From Acidobacteriota bacterium (GTDB lineage Bacteria > Acidobacteriota > UBA4820): DNA of 64,000 nucleotides. Numbering within the stretch: position 1 is the first letter of the stretch; every line of letters starts with the position of its first letter. Under the pieces are notes generated by a model. The model worked only from the letters and a program-made list of their open reading frames with translations, had not been told where the DNA came from and ran no database searches. Below are positions 32,643 through 41,331 of the stretch, piece after piece. A program made the translations under genes and the position numbers. The DNA is taken from positions 1 through 64,000 of the forward strand of contig JAKQCT010000078.1 in assembly GCA_029559035.1 (NCBI GenBank), read 5' to 3'.

Positions 32643-33742
32643 AGCGACACCTTCATCACGGAGCTTTTCTTCCTGTCCAGGACCGTCAGCGAACCTCCGC
32701 CGTCCCACGAGAACAGGTCGGCCTGAAAAGCCTTGTCGCTGCTGGAACCGAGGAATCGCTTGGAGAAATTGAAAAAGGATAGTTCTTTCGAGCCTTTTTC
32801 AAGGATGATGATGTTGCCGGCGAAATCGGGCCGGAAGTCCGACACGCGGCCTACAGGGGCGCCGGAGGCTGCGGGATCCAGGACGAACAGGGGGTCGAAC
32901 CCCGAACTGTATATGGAGATGTCGTCCCCGGAATCGGAGAGTATGAAAACCCTCCCAAGCTCGTCGGTCCTTATCTTCGACGGTTTCCTGATGAGAATCT
33001 GTCTTTCCTCGATGATCTTGCCCCCGTCGTCCAGAAGGAACACTTTCCCGGCGGAATCCAGGATGTAAAGGCCCCCGCCCGGGGCCCGTGCAAAACTCGC
33101 CGCGTCGTTGATCCTCAGAGGCAGCTGGGTCGTCCCCGAAACAGATACGATGGAACTGGATGTGAGGACCAGCGGCTCCCCCTTCCCGTCAAGGATCTCC
33201 TTTCCTCCGGCGATCGTCCGGAAAGCCTGGGGGGAACCGTCAAGGGGATAGGTGTAAAAGGCTTCCGGGGTGAGAACGAACACGGAGCCGCCAGCGGCGG
33301 CCATGGACACTGCCTTTCTTGCAACTTCCTTTGGGACACGGAAAACCTGCGTTTCCGGGAGGAAACGGGCAGGTTCTCTGGCGGGCCCTTCCCTCTTCAG
33401 AAGAAGTTCCGACCGCATCCTGTCCCTTCCGGAGGCGTTCTTCTGTCCCAGCACGAAAGCCGAGGCGTCCAGCGGCTTTCCCAGGCCGATCAGCGTCAGG
33501 AAGAGAAGCTCCCTCCATTCCTCATCGCCGGCCATGCCGGATTCGGAGAGGAGAAGGTGTTTGTACGCTGCTCCTGGGTCGCCGCCGAAAAGTGATCTCC
33601 GGGCAGTGGCCAGAAGCCGGGCGTCGTCCGGCTTTTCTCCGGGAGACGGAGGAAATGTTAGCTGGGCGGCCAGTCCGAGAGAAGCCATAAGAACGAGCAG
33701 AAAGCTAAATGTCCGAAACTTTTTTCCTGGCGAAATCGACAA
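32639..33742 (-). CDS. Exported propeller-like protein, unknown function
   Basis: A protein of about 367 residues with an N-terminal signal or anchor (F-L-L-V-L-M-A-S-L-G-L-A-A). The first 130 residues are helical and TPR-like (G-G-D-P-G-A-A-Y-K-H-L-L-L). The rest shows repeated beta-strand blocks of NHL/propeller type, such as G-G-G-L-Y-I-L-D-S-A-G-K-V-F-L-L-D and L-G-R-V-F-I-L-S-D-S-G-D-D-I-S-I-Y. No ATG lies before the signal peptide. TTG at 33742 is chosen because AAGGAG lies upstream; GTG 33763 and TTG 33778 are alternatives. It overlaps the kinase gene 3' end, and its own end overlaps the PEGA gene by ATGA. Confidence 0.65.
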   Translation of the reverse strand: MSISPGKKFRTFSFLLVLMASLGLAAQLTFPPSPGEKPDDARLLATARRSLFGGDPGAAYKHLLLSESGMAGDEEWRELLFLTLIGLGKPLDASAFVLGQKNASGRDRMRSELLLKREGPAREPARFLPETQVFRVPKEVARKAVSMAAAGGSVFVLTPEAFYTYPLDGSPQAFRTIAGGKEILDGKGEPLVLTSSSIVSVSGTTQLPLRINDAASFARAPGGGLYILDSAGKVFLLDDGGKIIEERQILIRKPSKIRTDELGRVFILSDSGDDISIYSSGFDPLFVLDPAASGAPVGRVSDFRPDFAGNIIILEKGSKELSFFNFSKRFLGSSSDKAFQADLFSWDGGGSLTVLDRKKSSVMKVSL

Positions 33743-35594
33743 CTTTTTTCTGTTCTCCTTCACGAACCTTCCAGTCAAAACGGACTCTCCTTCCTTTCGA
33801 GCTTGTGACCACGACTTCGTGTTTTCCCACGGCCAGTTTTTTTTCTCCGGTCAGGGGAAGGTCGCCGAACGGCCTCCCGTCGATTGTCACGGTGCCGTCC
33901 TCCTCGGGCCTTCCGACGAGGAATACGCTCCCCGTCCTGAAAGGTTCCGCCGAAAGTTCGGTGGTTTCTCCGGGCGTTATGTTCACCGAAACCTCTCTCT
34001 TCCCGAGGACATGTTCGTTAACTATACTTATCGTATGCCGTCCTTCCGGAAGAGTCGCAAGATCGCCCGGCCTTCCTATGAGCTTTCCCTCCTCGAAGAA
34101 CTTGAGTGAGGAGTCGGGGGAATGCAGCTTGATCTTCCCTTCCAGGGCTTTCTGGGACATGGGGGCCTGGAGGCTTTCGACGGAGTAAGGATCGATCTCC
34201 CTGGAAAGATCCGAGAACCCTTCCATCTTCAGCATTACGACGAATGCCGAACAGTCGGCCCTCGGAAGAAGGGCGGGGGTCAGGAATCCCGTCTCCTCTC
34301 CGTCCACGAAGACCATGGCGCCCCGGGGCTCGGAATCGATCCTGAACTGGAAAGGACCCGGCGCGAGCTTGAGGACGACCGGCTCGGGAGTTCGGGAAGA
34401 TATTTCGGTCTCCCCGCTCAGGCACCCCTTCCTCGCCACCAATTTGTGTTTTCTCCTGTCGTTCTCGGAAAGTATGGGGATCTGGACCCGTTTCCCGTCG
34501 AGGAACAGGGCGGCCCCCGGCGGTTCGGTCCTGACTTCCAGGGGCTTCGGAAGGACCTCCTCGCCGCGAGGTTTGCCGAGGGCGAACGGGGCGTTGTCGG
34601 CAGACAGGAAATACTGTATCCCGAAAAGAAGCATCAGCGTGAATATCCCTCCCGAGGCGCCGGCTATGGCGACAACCTTCCAGTCCACGGAATATTTTTC
34701 CCGCTTCTCGACGGGTTTCGGCGGAGGTGGGAGCAGGTCCTGCGGCCGCTTCAGGCGCACCGCCGTCCTGAAAGCTTCCTGGTCCATTACGGCTCTCTGA
34801 AACTCCGCGGCGGTCTGGAACCTATCCTCGGGTTTTTTCGCGAGAGCCTTCATGATTATCGCGAAAAGGCGTGGCGGGATCGACGGCGTGGGTTCCACGG
34901 GAAAGGGAGGGTCTTCGAAGAGGATCTTCTTGAGTATGGTCGATATCGTATCTCCTTCAAAGGGCCTTATCCCCGCTGCAAGCTCATATAACACGACTCC
35001 CAGGGAGAACAGGTCCGACCTCCCGTCCGCCGGCTTTCCGTCCACCTGTTCGGGGGACATGTAGTGAGGGGTCCCCACCAGGAAGCCGTCCCGGGAAAGC
35101 GGCGCGTCGAGGCTTCTGGCAAGACCGAAGTCGGTGATCTTCGCCGTTCCGTCTTCCAGGATCATTATGTTGGAGGGCTTGATGTCGCGGTGCACTACGC
35201 CCTGCTTGTGGGCGTAATCGAGGGCTGACAGAGCCTGGGAAATTATGTCCAGCAGCTTCTCGGTGGGGAGCTTGCTGCCGGGAGAACAGAACTTGTCCAG
35301 GGTGGTGCCCTCGAGGTATTCCATCGCGATGTACGTCGAACCTTCGTCCTCGAAAACGTCGAACACCGTAACGATGTTGGGATGAAGAAGCTTCCCCGCG
35401 GCTTTTGCTTCCGAGATTATCCTCGATATGTGCGACTGGTGTTCTTCCGGGCTCAACCCCGCGTCGTCGCAGATGGTCTTGAGCGCGACATGCCTGTCTA
35501 TCCTGGGATCCCTGGCGAGGTATACCCTTCCCATGGCGCCCTTTCCGATCAGCCTGATTATTCTGTACCTGCCGGCGGTCTCCGGGATGGCCAT
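33705..35594 (-). CDS. Membrane Ser/Thr protein kinase with extracytoplasmic PEGA domains
   Basis: A 629-residue Hanks-type kinase. The kinase domain occupies about residues 10-265: G17-K-G-A-M-G, catalytic lysine K39, H135-R-D and D155-F-G are all present, and M-S-P-E-Q replaces A-P-E. The kinase is therefore predicted active. A single transmembrane helix (about 310-330) follows. Beyond it lie PEGA-like beta modules (V-R-T-E-P-P-G-A-A-L-F-L-D-G-K, I-D-S-E-P-R-G-A-M-V-F-V-D-G, S-V-F-L-V-G-R-P) on the outer side. The ATG overlaps the TGA of the diguanylate cyclase gene, so the two are coupled. Confidence 0.92.
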   Translation of the reverse strand: MAIPETAGRYRIIRLIGKGAMGRVYLARDPRIDRHVALKTICDDAGLSPEEHQSHISRIISEAKAAGKLLHPNIVTVFDVFEDEGSTYIAMEYLEGTTLDKFCSPGSKLPTEKLLDIISQALSALDYAHKQGVVHRDIKPSNIMILEDGTAKITDFGLARSLDAPLSRDGFLVGTPHYMSPEQVDGKPADGRSDLFSLGVVLYELAAGIRPFEGDTISTILKKILFEDPPFPVEPTPSIPPRLFAIIMKALAKKPEDRFQTAAEFQRAVMDQEAFRTAVRLKRPQDLLPPPPKPVEKREKYSVDWKVVAIAGASGGIFTLMLLFGIQYFLSADNAPFALGKPRGEEVLPKPLEVRTEPPGAALFLDGKRVQIPILSENDRRKHKLVARKGCLSGETEISSRTPEPVVLKLAPGPFQFRIDSEPRGAMVFVDGEETGFLTPALLPRADCSAFVVMLKMEGFSDLSREIDPYSVESLQAPMSQKALEGKIKLHSPDSSLKFFEEGKLIGRPGDLATLPEGRHTISIVNEHVLGKREVSVNITPGETTELSAEPFRTGSVFLVGRPEEDGTVTIDGRPFGDLPLTGEKKLAVGKHEVVVTSSKGRRVRFDWKVREGEQKKVVDFARKKVSDI

Positions 35595-37840
35595 CACGGT
35601 CCTTCCGCGATGCGGTTCTTGCCCGCCTGCTTGGCACGGTAAAGCGCGAGGTCGGCGATGTTCAGGAGTTCCTTGTGGTTCCTCGAGTGCTTGGGGAATG
35701 TCGCGATGCCGATCGATACGGTGATCTTCACCGGCTGCGTGATGCTTTCGTCGTACACCGGCTTCTTCTCGACAAGGGACCTTATTCTTTCCGCCACCAT
35801 CCTGGCCTGATGCGAGTCGAGCCCGTTCAGGAGGACCGCGAATTCCTCACCCCCGTACCTTGCCGCCACGTCGTCCTTCCTGGTCACCTCCAGCAGGGTT
35901 TGCCCGATGGACCTCAGAACCGCGTCTCCCGCGAGGTGGCCGAAAGTGTCGTTCGTCTCCTTGAAATTGTCCAGGTCCATCATGAGGATCGAGAATGTCT
36001 GGTTGGAAACGGAAGCCTGCCTGAGCACCCTGGAGAGCGATTCCTGGAAATGCCTGTGGTTGTACAGATTGGTGAGACCGTCCATCACGGCGTCGTGCCT
36101 GGCGACCGCGTGGATCGCAGCGCTTTCGAAGGCGTGGACCGCCTGGTTGGCGAGGATCTCGAGAGCGTTCAGCGTTTCCAGAGAAGGTATCTTTCCGTCC
36201 CGCGGCTCATCAACGGAGATGACGCCGAGTAGGTTGTTGTTGCTTGTCAGGAGCGGGACGAAGAGGGCGTCATCGGGAGCCCAGTCGTCGGGAGACGCGC
36301 CGGAAGGATCATCCATTTTCGGCATGATGGTCGTTGTCGTAGGAGTGACGTTCCTCACCAGATAGCAGTTTCCGATCCGAAACTCCTCCCTGAAGTGCCG
36401 GAGGATGTTCTGTTCGGGAGGCTTCTTTTCCGAGATCTCATTCCACCTGTCGTCCAGGCCCGCCTGGGCGATCCTTTCGAAGCATTTCTCGTCCTGCTTG
36501 TAAAGGCTGATGAGCACCGTTCTGAACCCGAGGCTCTGGGAGATACCGTCGGCGACCTCTTCCAGGATCTCCTGGGAGCTCAGGTGAATCTTGAGCAGGT
36601 TCGATATCTTGAGTATCTCCGAAAGGTAATGCGTCTGTTTCAGAAGGGTCTGGTTGGTGGTCATGAGCTGGCCCTTCAATATCTTGTCCTGGATGTGCCG
36701 CGCGACCTGGGAAAGCGCCGACTGGCAGAACTGCACTTCCGCGGAATCGAAAGGCTGGTCGGACACCCTCTCGAGCACGAGAATCCCGAACGAGATCTCA
36801 TCGGTCGACAGGGGCATTATGATCTGGGATTTCGAGCGGGCGTCGAGCATTGGAGCGAGAGTTTCGCCGGACCTGCATACGGGCTCCTTGAGAGGAGGGT
36901 TGGCCTGAAGGATCTCCTCGAGCGTTCCTATGACGCCGTGAGGGTCCGGAGGGAATTCCCCGGTGGAAAAGATTATCGGCTCCCTTTCCATCTCCAAAGA
37001 CGCAAGATACAGGATATCCCTGTCCCATTTGACGAAATCCTTGAGACCGGTCAGGAAGTTCTTGAGAAAGTTCCGGTCCTCGAGCGATCCGGCCTCGACG
37101 GTCATTATCTGCTGCAGGAACTCCTGCTTCTGCGTGGATCTTATGAGGGAACTGTTCTTCTCGACAAGCTTGAAGTTGACCCTCAGGCTCCAGATCGTCG
37201 ATATGAGAGGAAAGAAGCTCAGTATCAGGAACGGAATGTGGTTTTCGGATATCGCGAGGAGAAAGATCGCAAGGAACGGCGAGGAAATGAACAGGAATAG
37301 AAGGTACTTGAACAGGTAGCTCATCCACTGCCTGATGGAAAAATCGGTTCCGGTGACGATCCTGTCCAAAAGAAGGATGAGGAATCCGAGGAGGGCGAAA
37401 ACGAAAAGCGATATAAGCAGGACCAGGCAGCTCTTGGTCAGGGAGGATCCGGCGGTAAAGGCTCCTGTGGCCTGGAAGAGAAGGGTCGTGACAGCAGTGT
37501 TTACGGAAATCGCCAGGAAAGAGAGCCAGTGCTTCGCCTCCAATCCCCTGAACCCGAACCTGAAAGCTCTTTCAAGGAGGTATCCGAAGCCGTTCAGCAG
37601 GCCCGCGAGAAAGGGGTTCCCGATGAAGAGGACGGCCGGGAAGGCGACTATGTGATCGCTGCTGACATGTCCGAGGCCGGGAAGGGAAACGTCGAAATAG
37701 GTCGCCAGGAAGTAGGCGAAAACAAGCAGGGGGATCAGGTACGCCTTTTCGCAGTTTAGGCCGAGCAAGAAGAAAAGCGATGCCAAGGCAGCCGCCAGGA
37801 GGATCATGATGACAATGCGGCCGGGCGGTATTTTCCTCAA
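35594..37840 (-). CDS. Membrane-bound GAF-domain diguanylate cyclase
   Basis: A 748-residue signalling protein. The first 250 residues contain about seven or eight membrane helices. Two GAF-like sensor regions follow (roughly 280-430 and 450-580), then a GGDEF domain with G-G-E-E-F at 663-667. The inhibitory-site motif R-K-D-D stands five residues before it, so c-di-GMP synthesis with product inhibition is expected. The start is placed at TTG 37840 because AAAGGAGG lies 8 nt upstream; earlier in-frame ATGs lack a ribosome site. The stop overlaps the kinase start. A -10-like TATGAT occurs upstream, without a convincing -35. Confidence 0.9.
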   Translation of the reverse strand: MRKIPPGRIVIMILLAAALASLFFLLGLNCEKAYLIPLLVFAYFLATYFDVSLPGLGHVSSDHIVAFPAVLFIGNPFLAGLLNGFGYLLERAFRFGFRGLEAKHWLSFLAISVNTAVTTLLFQATGAFTAGSSLTKSCLVLLISLFVFALLGFLILLLDRIVTGTDFSIRQWMSYLFKYLLFLFISSPFLAIFLLAISENHIPFLILSFFPLISTIWSLRVNFKLVEKNSSLIRSTQKQEFLQQIMTVEAGSLEDRNFLKNFLTGLKDFVKWDRDILYLASLEMEREPIIFSTGEFPPDPHGVIGTLEEILQANPPLKEPVCRSGETLAPMLDARSKSQIIMPLSTDEISFGILVLERVSDQPFDSAEVQFCQSALSQVARHIQDKILKGQLMTTNQTLLKQTHYLSEILKISNLLKIHLSSQEILEEVADGISQSLGFRTVLISLYKQDEKCFERIAQAGLDDRWNEISEKKPPEQNILRHFREEFRIGNCYLVRNVTPTTTTIMPKMDDPSGASPDDWAPDDALFVPLLTSNNNLLGVISVDEPRDGKIPSLETLNALEILANQAVHAFESAAIHAVARHDAVMDGLTNLYNHRHFQESLSRVLRQASVSNQTFSILMMDLDNFKETNDTFGHLAGDAVLRSIGQTLLEVTRKDDVAARYGGEEFAVLLNGLDSHQARMVAERIRSLVEKKPVYDESITQPVKITVSIGIATFPKHSRNHKELLNIADLALYRAKQAGKNRIAEGP

Positions 37841-37973
37841 GGCAGCGCCTCCTTTCAGGGTAAAAAGTGATTTTATCATATTTCGGCTGAACAGTTGACG
37901 AAAATAAGGGGGAGGAACGGCCACGGACAGCCAAGGCCGGATAAAGGGCCTGCGGATCCACGGCTCCGCGTTT

Positions 37974-38774
37974 CTATCTGAGTGGCAGGATGTTCAACTC
38001 CAGTGGAAAGGACTTTATCCCAAGGGCTTCCACGGCTGGATTGGATGCGGATGCTATCTCTATGAGGTTCGCGGAGTTGAGGAGCGCGAAAAGAGGGAGC
38101 TTCTGCGCGTATCCGCCGCCGACCAGCGGAACCTCGCGTCCCAGGATCGAAACCGCGAACCTGTTGACCTTCAGTCTCGCCGCGAAATCCTGGATCGTCC
38201 CCAGCTTGATGTTGGTAAGGATGTTGCCGAAGTTGTCCGCTCCTATCGCCGCGCCTTTTATGGTTTCCCCCTCGATCTCCTCGGCGGGGATGGGTATCTT
38301 GGTGTAATCCTCGATGGGATCTCCGAACTTGTAGGGTTCGATTCCCGAAGCGAGCCACGCGGCAACGGGGGCGAAAACGTCCCTGCCGTGAAAGGTCTGG
38401 CTCACAGGCTGGCGGAAGTAATGGCTTGAGGTTATATGGTAGACCTGCCTCACATTCTCGGCAGAATAGATGAACGAGAAGATTCCATTGTCGGGGCCTA
38501 TGAAATAATAGTCTTCCGTCACAACGAGTATCGGCCTTCTGGGACCTCCCACGCTGGGATCCACGAGCGCCATGAAGACCGTGTAGACGGGAAAGTCCCT
38601 GTAACCTCTCATGAGCGTGAACCCGGCGGTCATTATGTCGTGGGGCGGCAGTCCGTGGCACATGTCTATTATCGGGGCTTCCGGATTCTGGCTCAGGAGG
38701 GCCGATTTCAAAGAACCGACCCACGGGTCCCTGTAACCGAAGTCGCTGAGCAGCACGATCATCTTGCTAGCCAT
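37974..38774 (-). CDS. SAM hydroxide adenosyltransferase family protein (DUF62)
   Basis: A 266-residue protein of the fluorinase/chlorinase superfamily, most members of which hydrolyse S-adenosylmethionine to adenosine and methionine. Family blocks are L-L-S-D-F-G-Y-R-D-P-W-V-G near the start, the dihistidine-type C-H-G-L-P-P-H-D, the V-D-P-S-V-G-G core, G-P-D-N-G-I-F-S and F-H-G-R-D-V-F-A-P-V-A. In the C-terminal half there is D-N-F-G-N-I-L-T-N-I. No halide-pocket signature is claimed. The start codon overlaps the stop region of the ccmD-like gene, tying it to the cytochrome c maturation operon. Confidence 0.88.
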   Translation of the reverse strand: MASKMIVLLSDFGYRDPWVGSLKSALLSQNPEAPIIDMCHGLPPHDIMTAGFTLMRGYRDFPVYTVFMALVDPSVGGPRRPILVVTEDYYFIGPDNGIFSFIYSAENVRQVYHITSSHYFRQPVSQTFHGRDVFAPVAAWLASGIEPYKFGDPIEDYTKIPIPAEEIEGETIKGAAIGADNFGNILTNIKLGTIQDFAARLKVNRFAVSILGREVPLVGGGYAQKLPLFALLNSANLIEIASASNPAVEALGIKSFPLELNILPLR

Positions 38775-38910
38775 TCTTACCTCCCCTTATTTTTCGAGCC
38801 TTCAAGTAAAGAATGAAGGAGTAAACCGTTATTATAATCCCGATCGAGGAATACGCCGAATGAAAGTAAAAAGAGCTGTCCCTCGCGGCGTCGAGCAAGA
38901 GGGATATCAT
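38767..38910 (-). CDS. ccmD: CcmD-like small membrane protein
   Basis: A 47-residue protein: 16 mixed residues, one transmembrane helix (about 20-36, S-S-I-G-I-I-I-T-V-Y-S-F-I-L-Y-L), then a short basic tail (K-A-R-K-I-R-G-G-K-N). Size, topology and place right after ccmC match CcmD, which assists release of holo-CcmE. The ATG overlaps the ccmC stop (ATGA at 38910-38907). Its own TAG lies inside the first codons of the DUF62 gene, so it is translationally embedded in the operon. Sequence similarity to known CcmD is naturally low. Confidence 0.75.
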   Translation of the reverse strand: MISLLLDAARDSSFYFHSAYSSIGIIITVYSFILYLKARKIRGGKNG

Positions 38911-39566
38911 GGATTTCCTTCCTCAGTCCCTTCGGCTTTCCGTGCCGAGAAGACCCTCCAGAGCAAAAGGGATGCGGCCATGAGCGCCACAGCGAACGAC
39001 GAGAGCAGCAGGGTGTGTTTCATCGGGGGTTCCAGCCCGATCCGCGCGGGGTGGACCGCCGATCCCCACCATGCGATCGCGCGGTTCACCAGCGGCACGT
39101 TCAGAAAAGCCACTATGGACACGACCGCCGAGATCTTCGGCGTCCTCGGATCCCCGGTTCCCAGAGCCCTGATCAGGAGGTATGAGAGGTATGTCATGAA
39201 GAGGATCAGGAAAGAGGTCAGCCTGGGCTCCCAAACCCACCACTTGCCCCAGGCGGAACGCCCCCAGGTTGCGCCTGAAACCAGGACGCAGGCGATCATG
39301 ACCATGCCGGTCTCAACTCCGGAAAAAGCCCACTCGTCGTATTCCTTCTGTCCCGTCGAAAGGAAGGCGATGCTCATAACGAAAGAAAGAAGAAGGAGCC
39401 CGTAAGCGGCGATCGCGCACGGAACGTGATAGTAGAATATCTTCTGGGCTTCACCCATGCTTGCTTCAACCGGGGCGTAGAAAAAAACCGCCGCGAGCGC
39501 CGCCGCGTTAAGGAGCGCTGCGGATAAAGTGGCGGCAACCGCGCACTTCCTTATCTTTTCAGCCAA
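38907..39566 (-). CDS. ccmC: Heme exporter protein CcmC
   Basis: Inner-membrane heme handling protein of system I cytochrome c maturation, 219 residues and six helices. The periplasmic tryptophan-rich heme motif W-G-K-W-W-V-W-E-P-R-L-T-S is intact; the usual Asp is Glu here. Two histidines flank it, in Y-Y-H-V-P and M-K-H-T. TTG at 39566 is chosen because GGAGGA sits 8 nt upstream at the very end of ccmB; the longer frame has no better start. Ends with ATGA overlap to the ccmD-like gene. Confidence 0.9.
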   Translation of the reverse strand: MAEKIRKCAVAATLSAALLNAAALAAVFFYAPVEASMGEAQKIFYYHVPCAIAAYGLLLLSFVMSIAFLSTGQKEYDEWAFSGVETGMVMIACVLVSGATWGRSAWGKWWVWEPRLTSFLILFMTYLSYLLIRALGTGDPRTPKISAVVSIVAFLNVPLVNRAIAWWGSAVHPARIGLEPPMKHTLLLSSFAVALMAASLLLWRVFSARKAEGTEEGNP

Positions 39567-39568
39567 AC

Positions 39569-40243
39569 CTATTCCTCCGCGGCATATTCGAACAACAGCA
39601 TGCATGCGACAAAAAAAAGAATATCAAAGAGAACAAGAAGCCGCAACCAGGGGCTTCCCAGAAGAGGCCCTGAAGCCATGGCAGTGCCGGTCAGCGCAGC
39701 CGCGGCCATGAAAAGAGGGACGAGCAGAGGATAAAGGACCAACGGGTAAAGAAGAGCGGAGCCCTTTTCCTTCGATAGGAGCGCAGAGATCATCGTGGCC
39801 AGCGAAGAATAACCCGCGTTAACGAGCGTGAAAACGAAGGCGAGAGGCAGGAGCGCGTTCCATACTGGCATGTTGAGCAGCGCTCCGGAAAGAAACAGCA
39901 GGAAAAAGCCCAGCGAGGTCATGAAAGCAAGGTTGGCAAGGTATTTTCCCAGGAAGATGGCACCGGAGTCCGAAACCGCCAGGAGAAGAGCTTGGAACGT
40001 TCCGTTCTCCTCCTCCTTCCTGAAGCTGTTCCCGGTGAAAAGGCTTCCGGCAAAAAGGATTATCAGCCAGAGAAGCCCGGACCCTTCCCTCGAGAGGTCC
40101 GCGCCGGTGAGGTCGAGAGAAAAATGGAAGAGAACGATGGAAATGAACGAGAAAAAGAAAGACGCGAGAAAGCTCTCCTTACGGCGCGCCTCCTCGCGGA
40201 TTTCCTTCCCGAAGACAATCAAGGCGGACCGGAGAAGCCTCAC
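39569..40243 (-). CDS. ccmB: Heme exporter protein CcmB
   Basis: Membrane subunit of the CcmAB ATP-binding cassette complex that drives release of heme-loaded CcmE. The 224 residues carry six hydrophobic helices. The N-terminal K-E-I-R-E-E-A-R-R-K-E-S is typical, followed by F-R-K-E-E-E-N-G-T-F-Q-A-L-L. The GTG start overlaps the ccmA stop in GTGA. Confidence 0.9.
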   Translation of the reverse strand: MRLLRSALIVFGKEIREEARRKESFLASFFFSFISIVLFHFSLDLTGADLSREGSGLLWLIILFAGSLFTGNSFRKEEENGTFQALLLAVSDSGAIFLGKYLANLAFMTSLGFFLLFLSGALLNMPVWNALLPLAFVFTLVNAGYSSLATMISALLSKEKGSALLYPLVLYPLLVPLFMAAAALTGTAMASGPLLGSPWLRLLVLFDILFFVACMLLFEYAAEE

Positions 40244-40959
40244 GGCGGGGAGCCTTCTGTTTTTTCATGATAGAGATCCATGATCTTGCCGGAGGGCGGG
40301 GCTTCACCGAAATAGCGGGTCCTGCCCCTGTCCAGGATGAGGAGATCGTCTGCAATCTCGCGCGCTTCCCGGACCTCGTGGGTTACAAGGAGAACTGCCT
40401 TGTTGAACCGCCTGAGAGAGAGCAGGAAAGAGCGGAGCGCTTCCGAACTTTCCTCGTCAAGGCCTGTGAAAGGTTCATCGAGTATCAGTAGTTCGGGGTC
40501 GGAAAGGAACAGCCTGGCGAGGGAAAGCCTCTGCTGCATTCCCCTGGACAATTCCCCGGCCAGTTTTGAACGGTGGGAAGCAAGGCCGAACTGCTCCATG
40601 AGCCCGACGATCTTTTGCTCCCGCGCCGGTATGTCGTAAAGAGCCGCGAAAAACTCGAGGTTCTCCTCCGCGGACAGATGGTTGTATAAAAAAAGCTGAT
40701 GGGAAAGGTATCCGAGGCGAGTCCGAAACTCTCCCCTTTTTTTGGCGCAAACCGGTTCCCCCTCCCAAAGGATAATGCCCGATGATGGCCTTGTAAGAAG
40801 AGCGAGTATCCTCAAGAGAGTTGATTTGCCCGCGCCGTTGGGTCCCAGAACGAGCGTGTTCCGCCCTTTTTCCGCGAAAAAGCTCACTTTCTCAAGTGCT
40901 GACGCACGTCCGTAGGACCTGCTGACTTCCCTGACTTCAAGAAAAGGAACTGCGCCCAT
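40240..40959 (-). CDS. ccmA: Heme exporter ATP-binding protein CcmA
   Basis: ATPase of the CcmAB complex, 239 residues. Walker A is G-P-N-G-A-G-K-S-T, the signature is L-S-R-G-M-Q-Q-R-L-S-L-A-R, Walker B is L-L-I-L-D-E-P and the switch histidine is in L-V-T-H-E-V-R-E. It is the first gene of a coupled ccmA-ccmB-ccmC-ccmD-DUF62 series. ccmE, ccmF, ccmG and ccmH are not in the window. Confidence 0.9.
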   Translation of the reverse strand: MGAVPFLEVREVSRSYGRASALEKVSFFAEKGRNTLVLGPNGAGKSTLLRILALLTRPSSGIILWEGEPVCAKKRGEFRTRLGYLSHQLFLYNHLSAEENLEFFAALYDIPAREQKIVGLMEQFGLASHRSKLAGELSRGMQQRLSLARLFLSDPELLILDEPFTGLDEESSEALRSFLLSLRRFNKAVLLVTHEVREAREIADDLLILDRGRTRYFGEAPPSGKIMDLYHEKTEGSPP

Positions 40960-41030
40960 GAATCCATTTTACAGAAGTCGGCGGCAAAATGCACCAACGG
41001 CATGTTGATCCAGGACGCGGGTTATATCCT

Positions 41031-41058
41031 TGACCTTTTCGGTCTCATCTGCTAATAT
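41031..41058 (+). promoter_or_regulatory. Promoter of tRNA-Gly and its repeat array
   Basis: TTGACC (41031-41036), a 16-nt spacer and TAATAT (41053-41058) lie 12 nt before the mature tRNA. Confidence 0.75.
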
Positions 41059-41070
41059 ACCCATTTTTGA

Positions 41071-41146
41071 GCGGGAATAGCTCAGCTGGTAGAGCACAAC
41101 CTTGCCAAGGTTGGGGTCGCGGGTTCGAATCCCGTTTCCCGCTCCA
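41071..41146 (+). tRNA. tRNA-Gly (GCC)
   Basis: A complete 76-nt cloverleaf with an encoded CCA end. The anticodon loop C-T-T-G-C-C-A in a five-pair stem gives GCC. Its T-arm and 3' acceptor strand are repeated twice downstream at 185-bp intervals. Confidence 0.96.
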
Positions 41147-41331
41147 TTTTTTATCCCACCAAAACGAGGATGAGAAACCGCGACCGAAGGGGGTTAACGG
41201 GGGAAGAAGCTTCCCCCGTGGTAAGTGCATCTTCGAAGTCGGGAAGGGATCTTGCAAGGGAAACCGGAAGGTTGCCCTTGCAGGAGCGGCGAGCCGCGAC
41301 GGAGGGGGTTCGAATCCCGTTTCCCGCTCCA
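41147..41331 (+). repeat. 185-bp tRNA-Gly-linked tandem repeat, unit A
   Basis: The unit starts right after the tRNA CCA and ends with a second copy of the tRNA T-arm, 3' acceptor strand and CCA (about the last 27 nt). It holds three hairpins. ACGGGGGAAG-AAG-CTTCCCCCGT is at 41197-41219. A 12-pair stem with one A-G mismatch and a GGAA tetraloop is at 41253-41282. GCGG-CGAG-CCGC is at 41286-41297. No gene is called: frames across it run through the tRNA itself. Confidence 0.9.
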
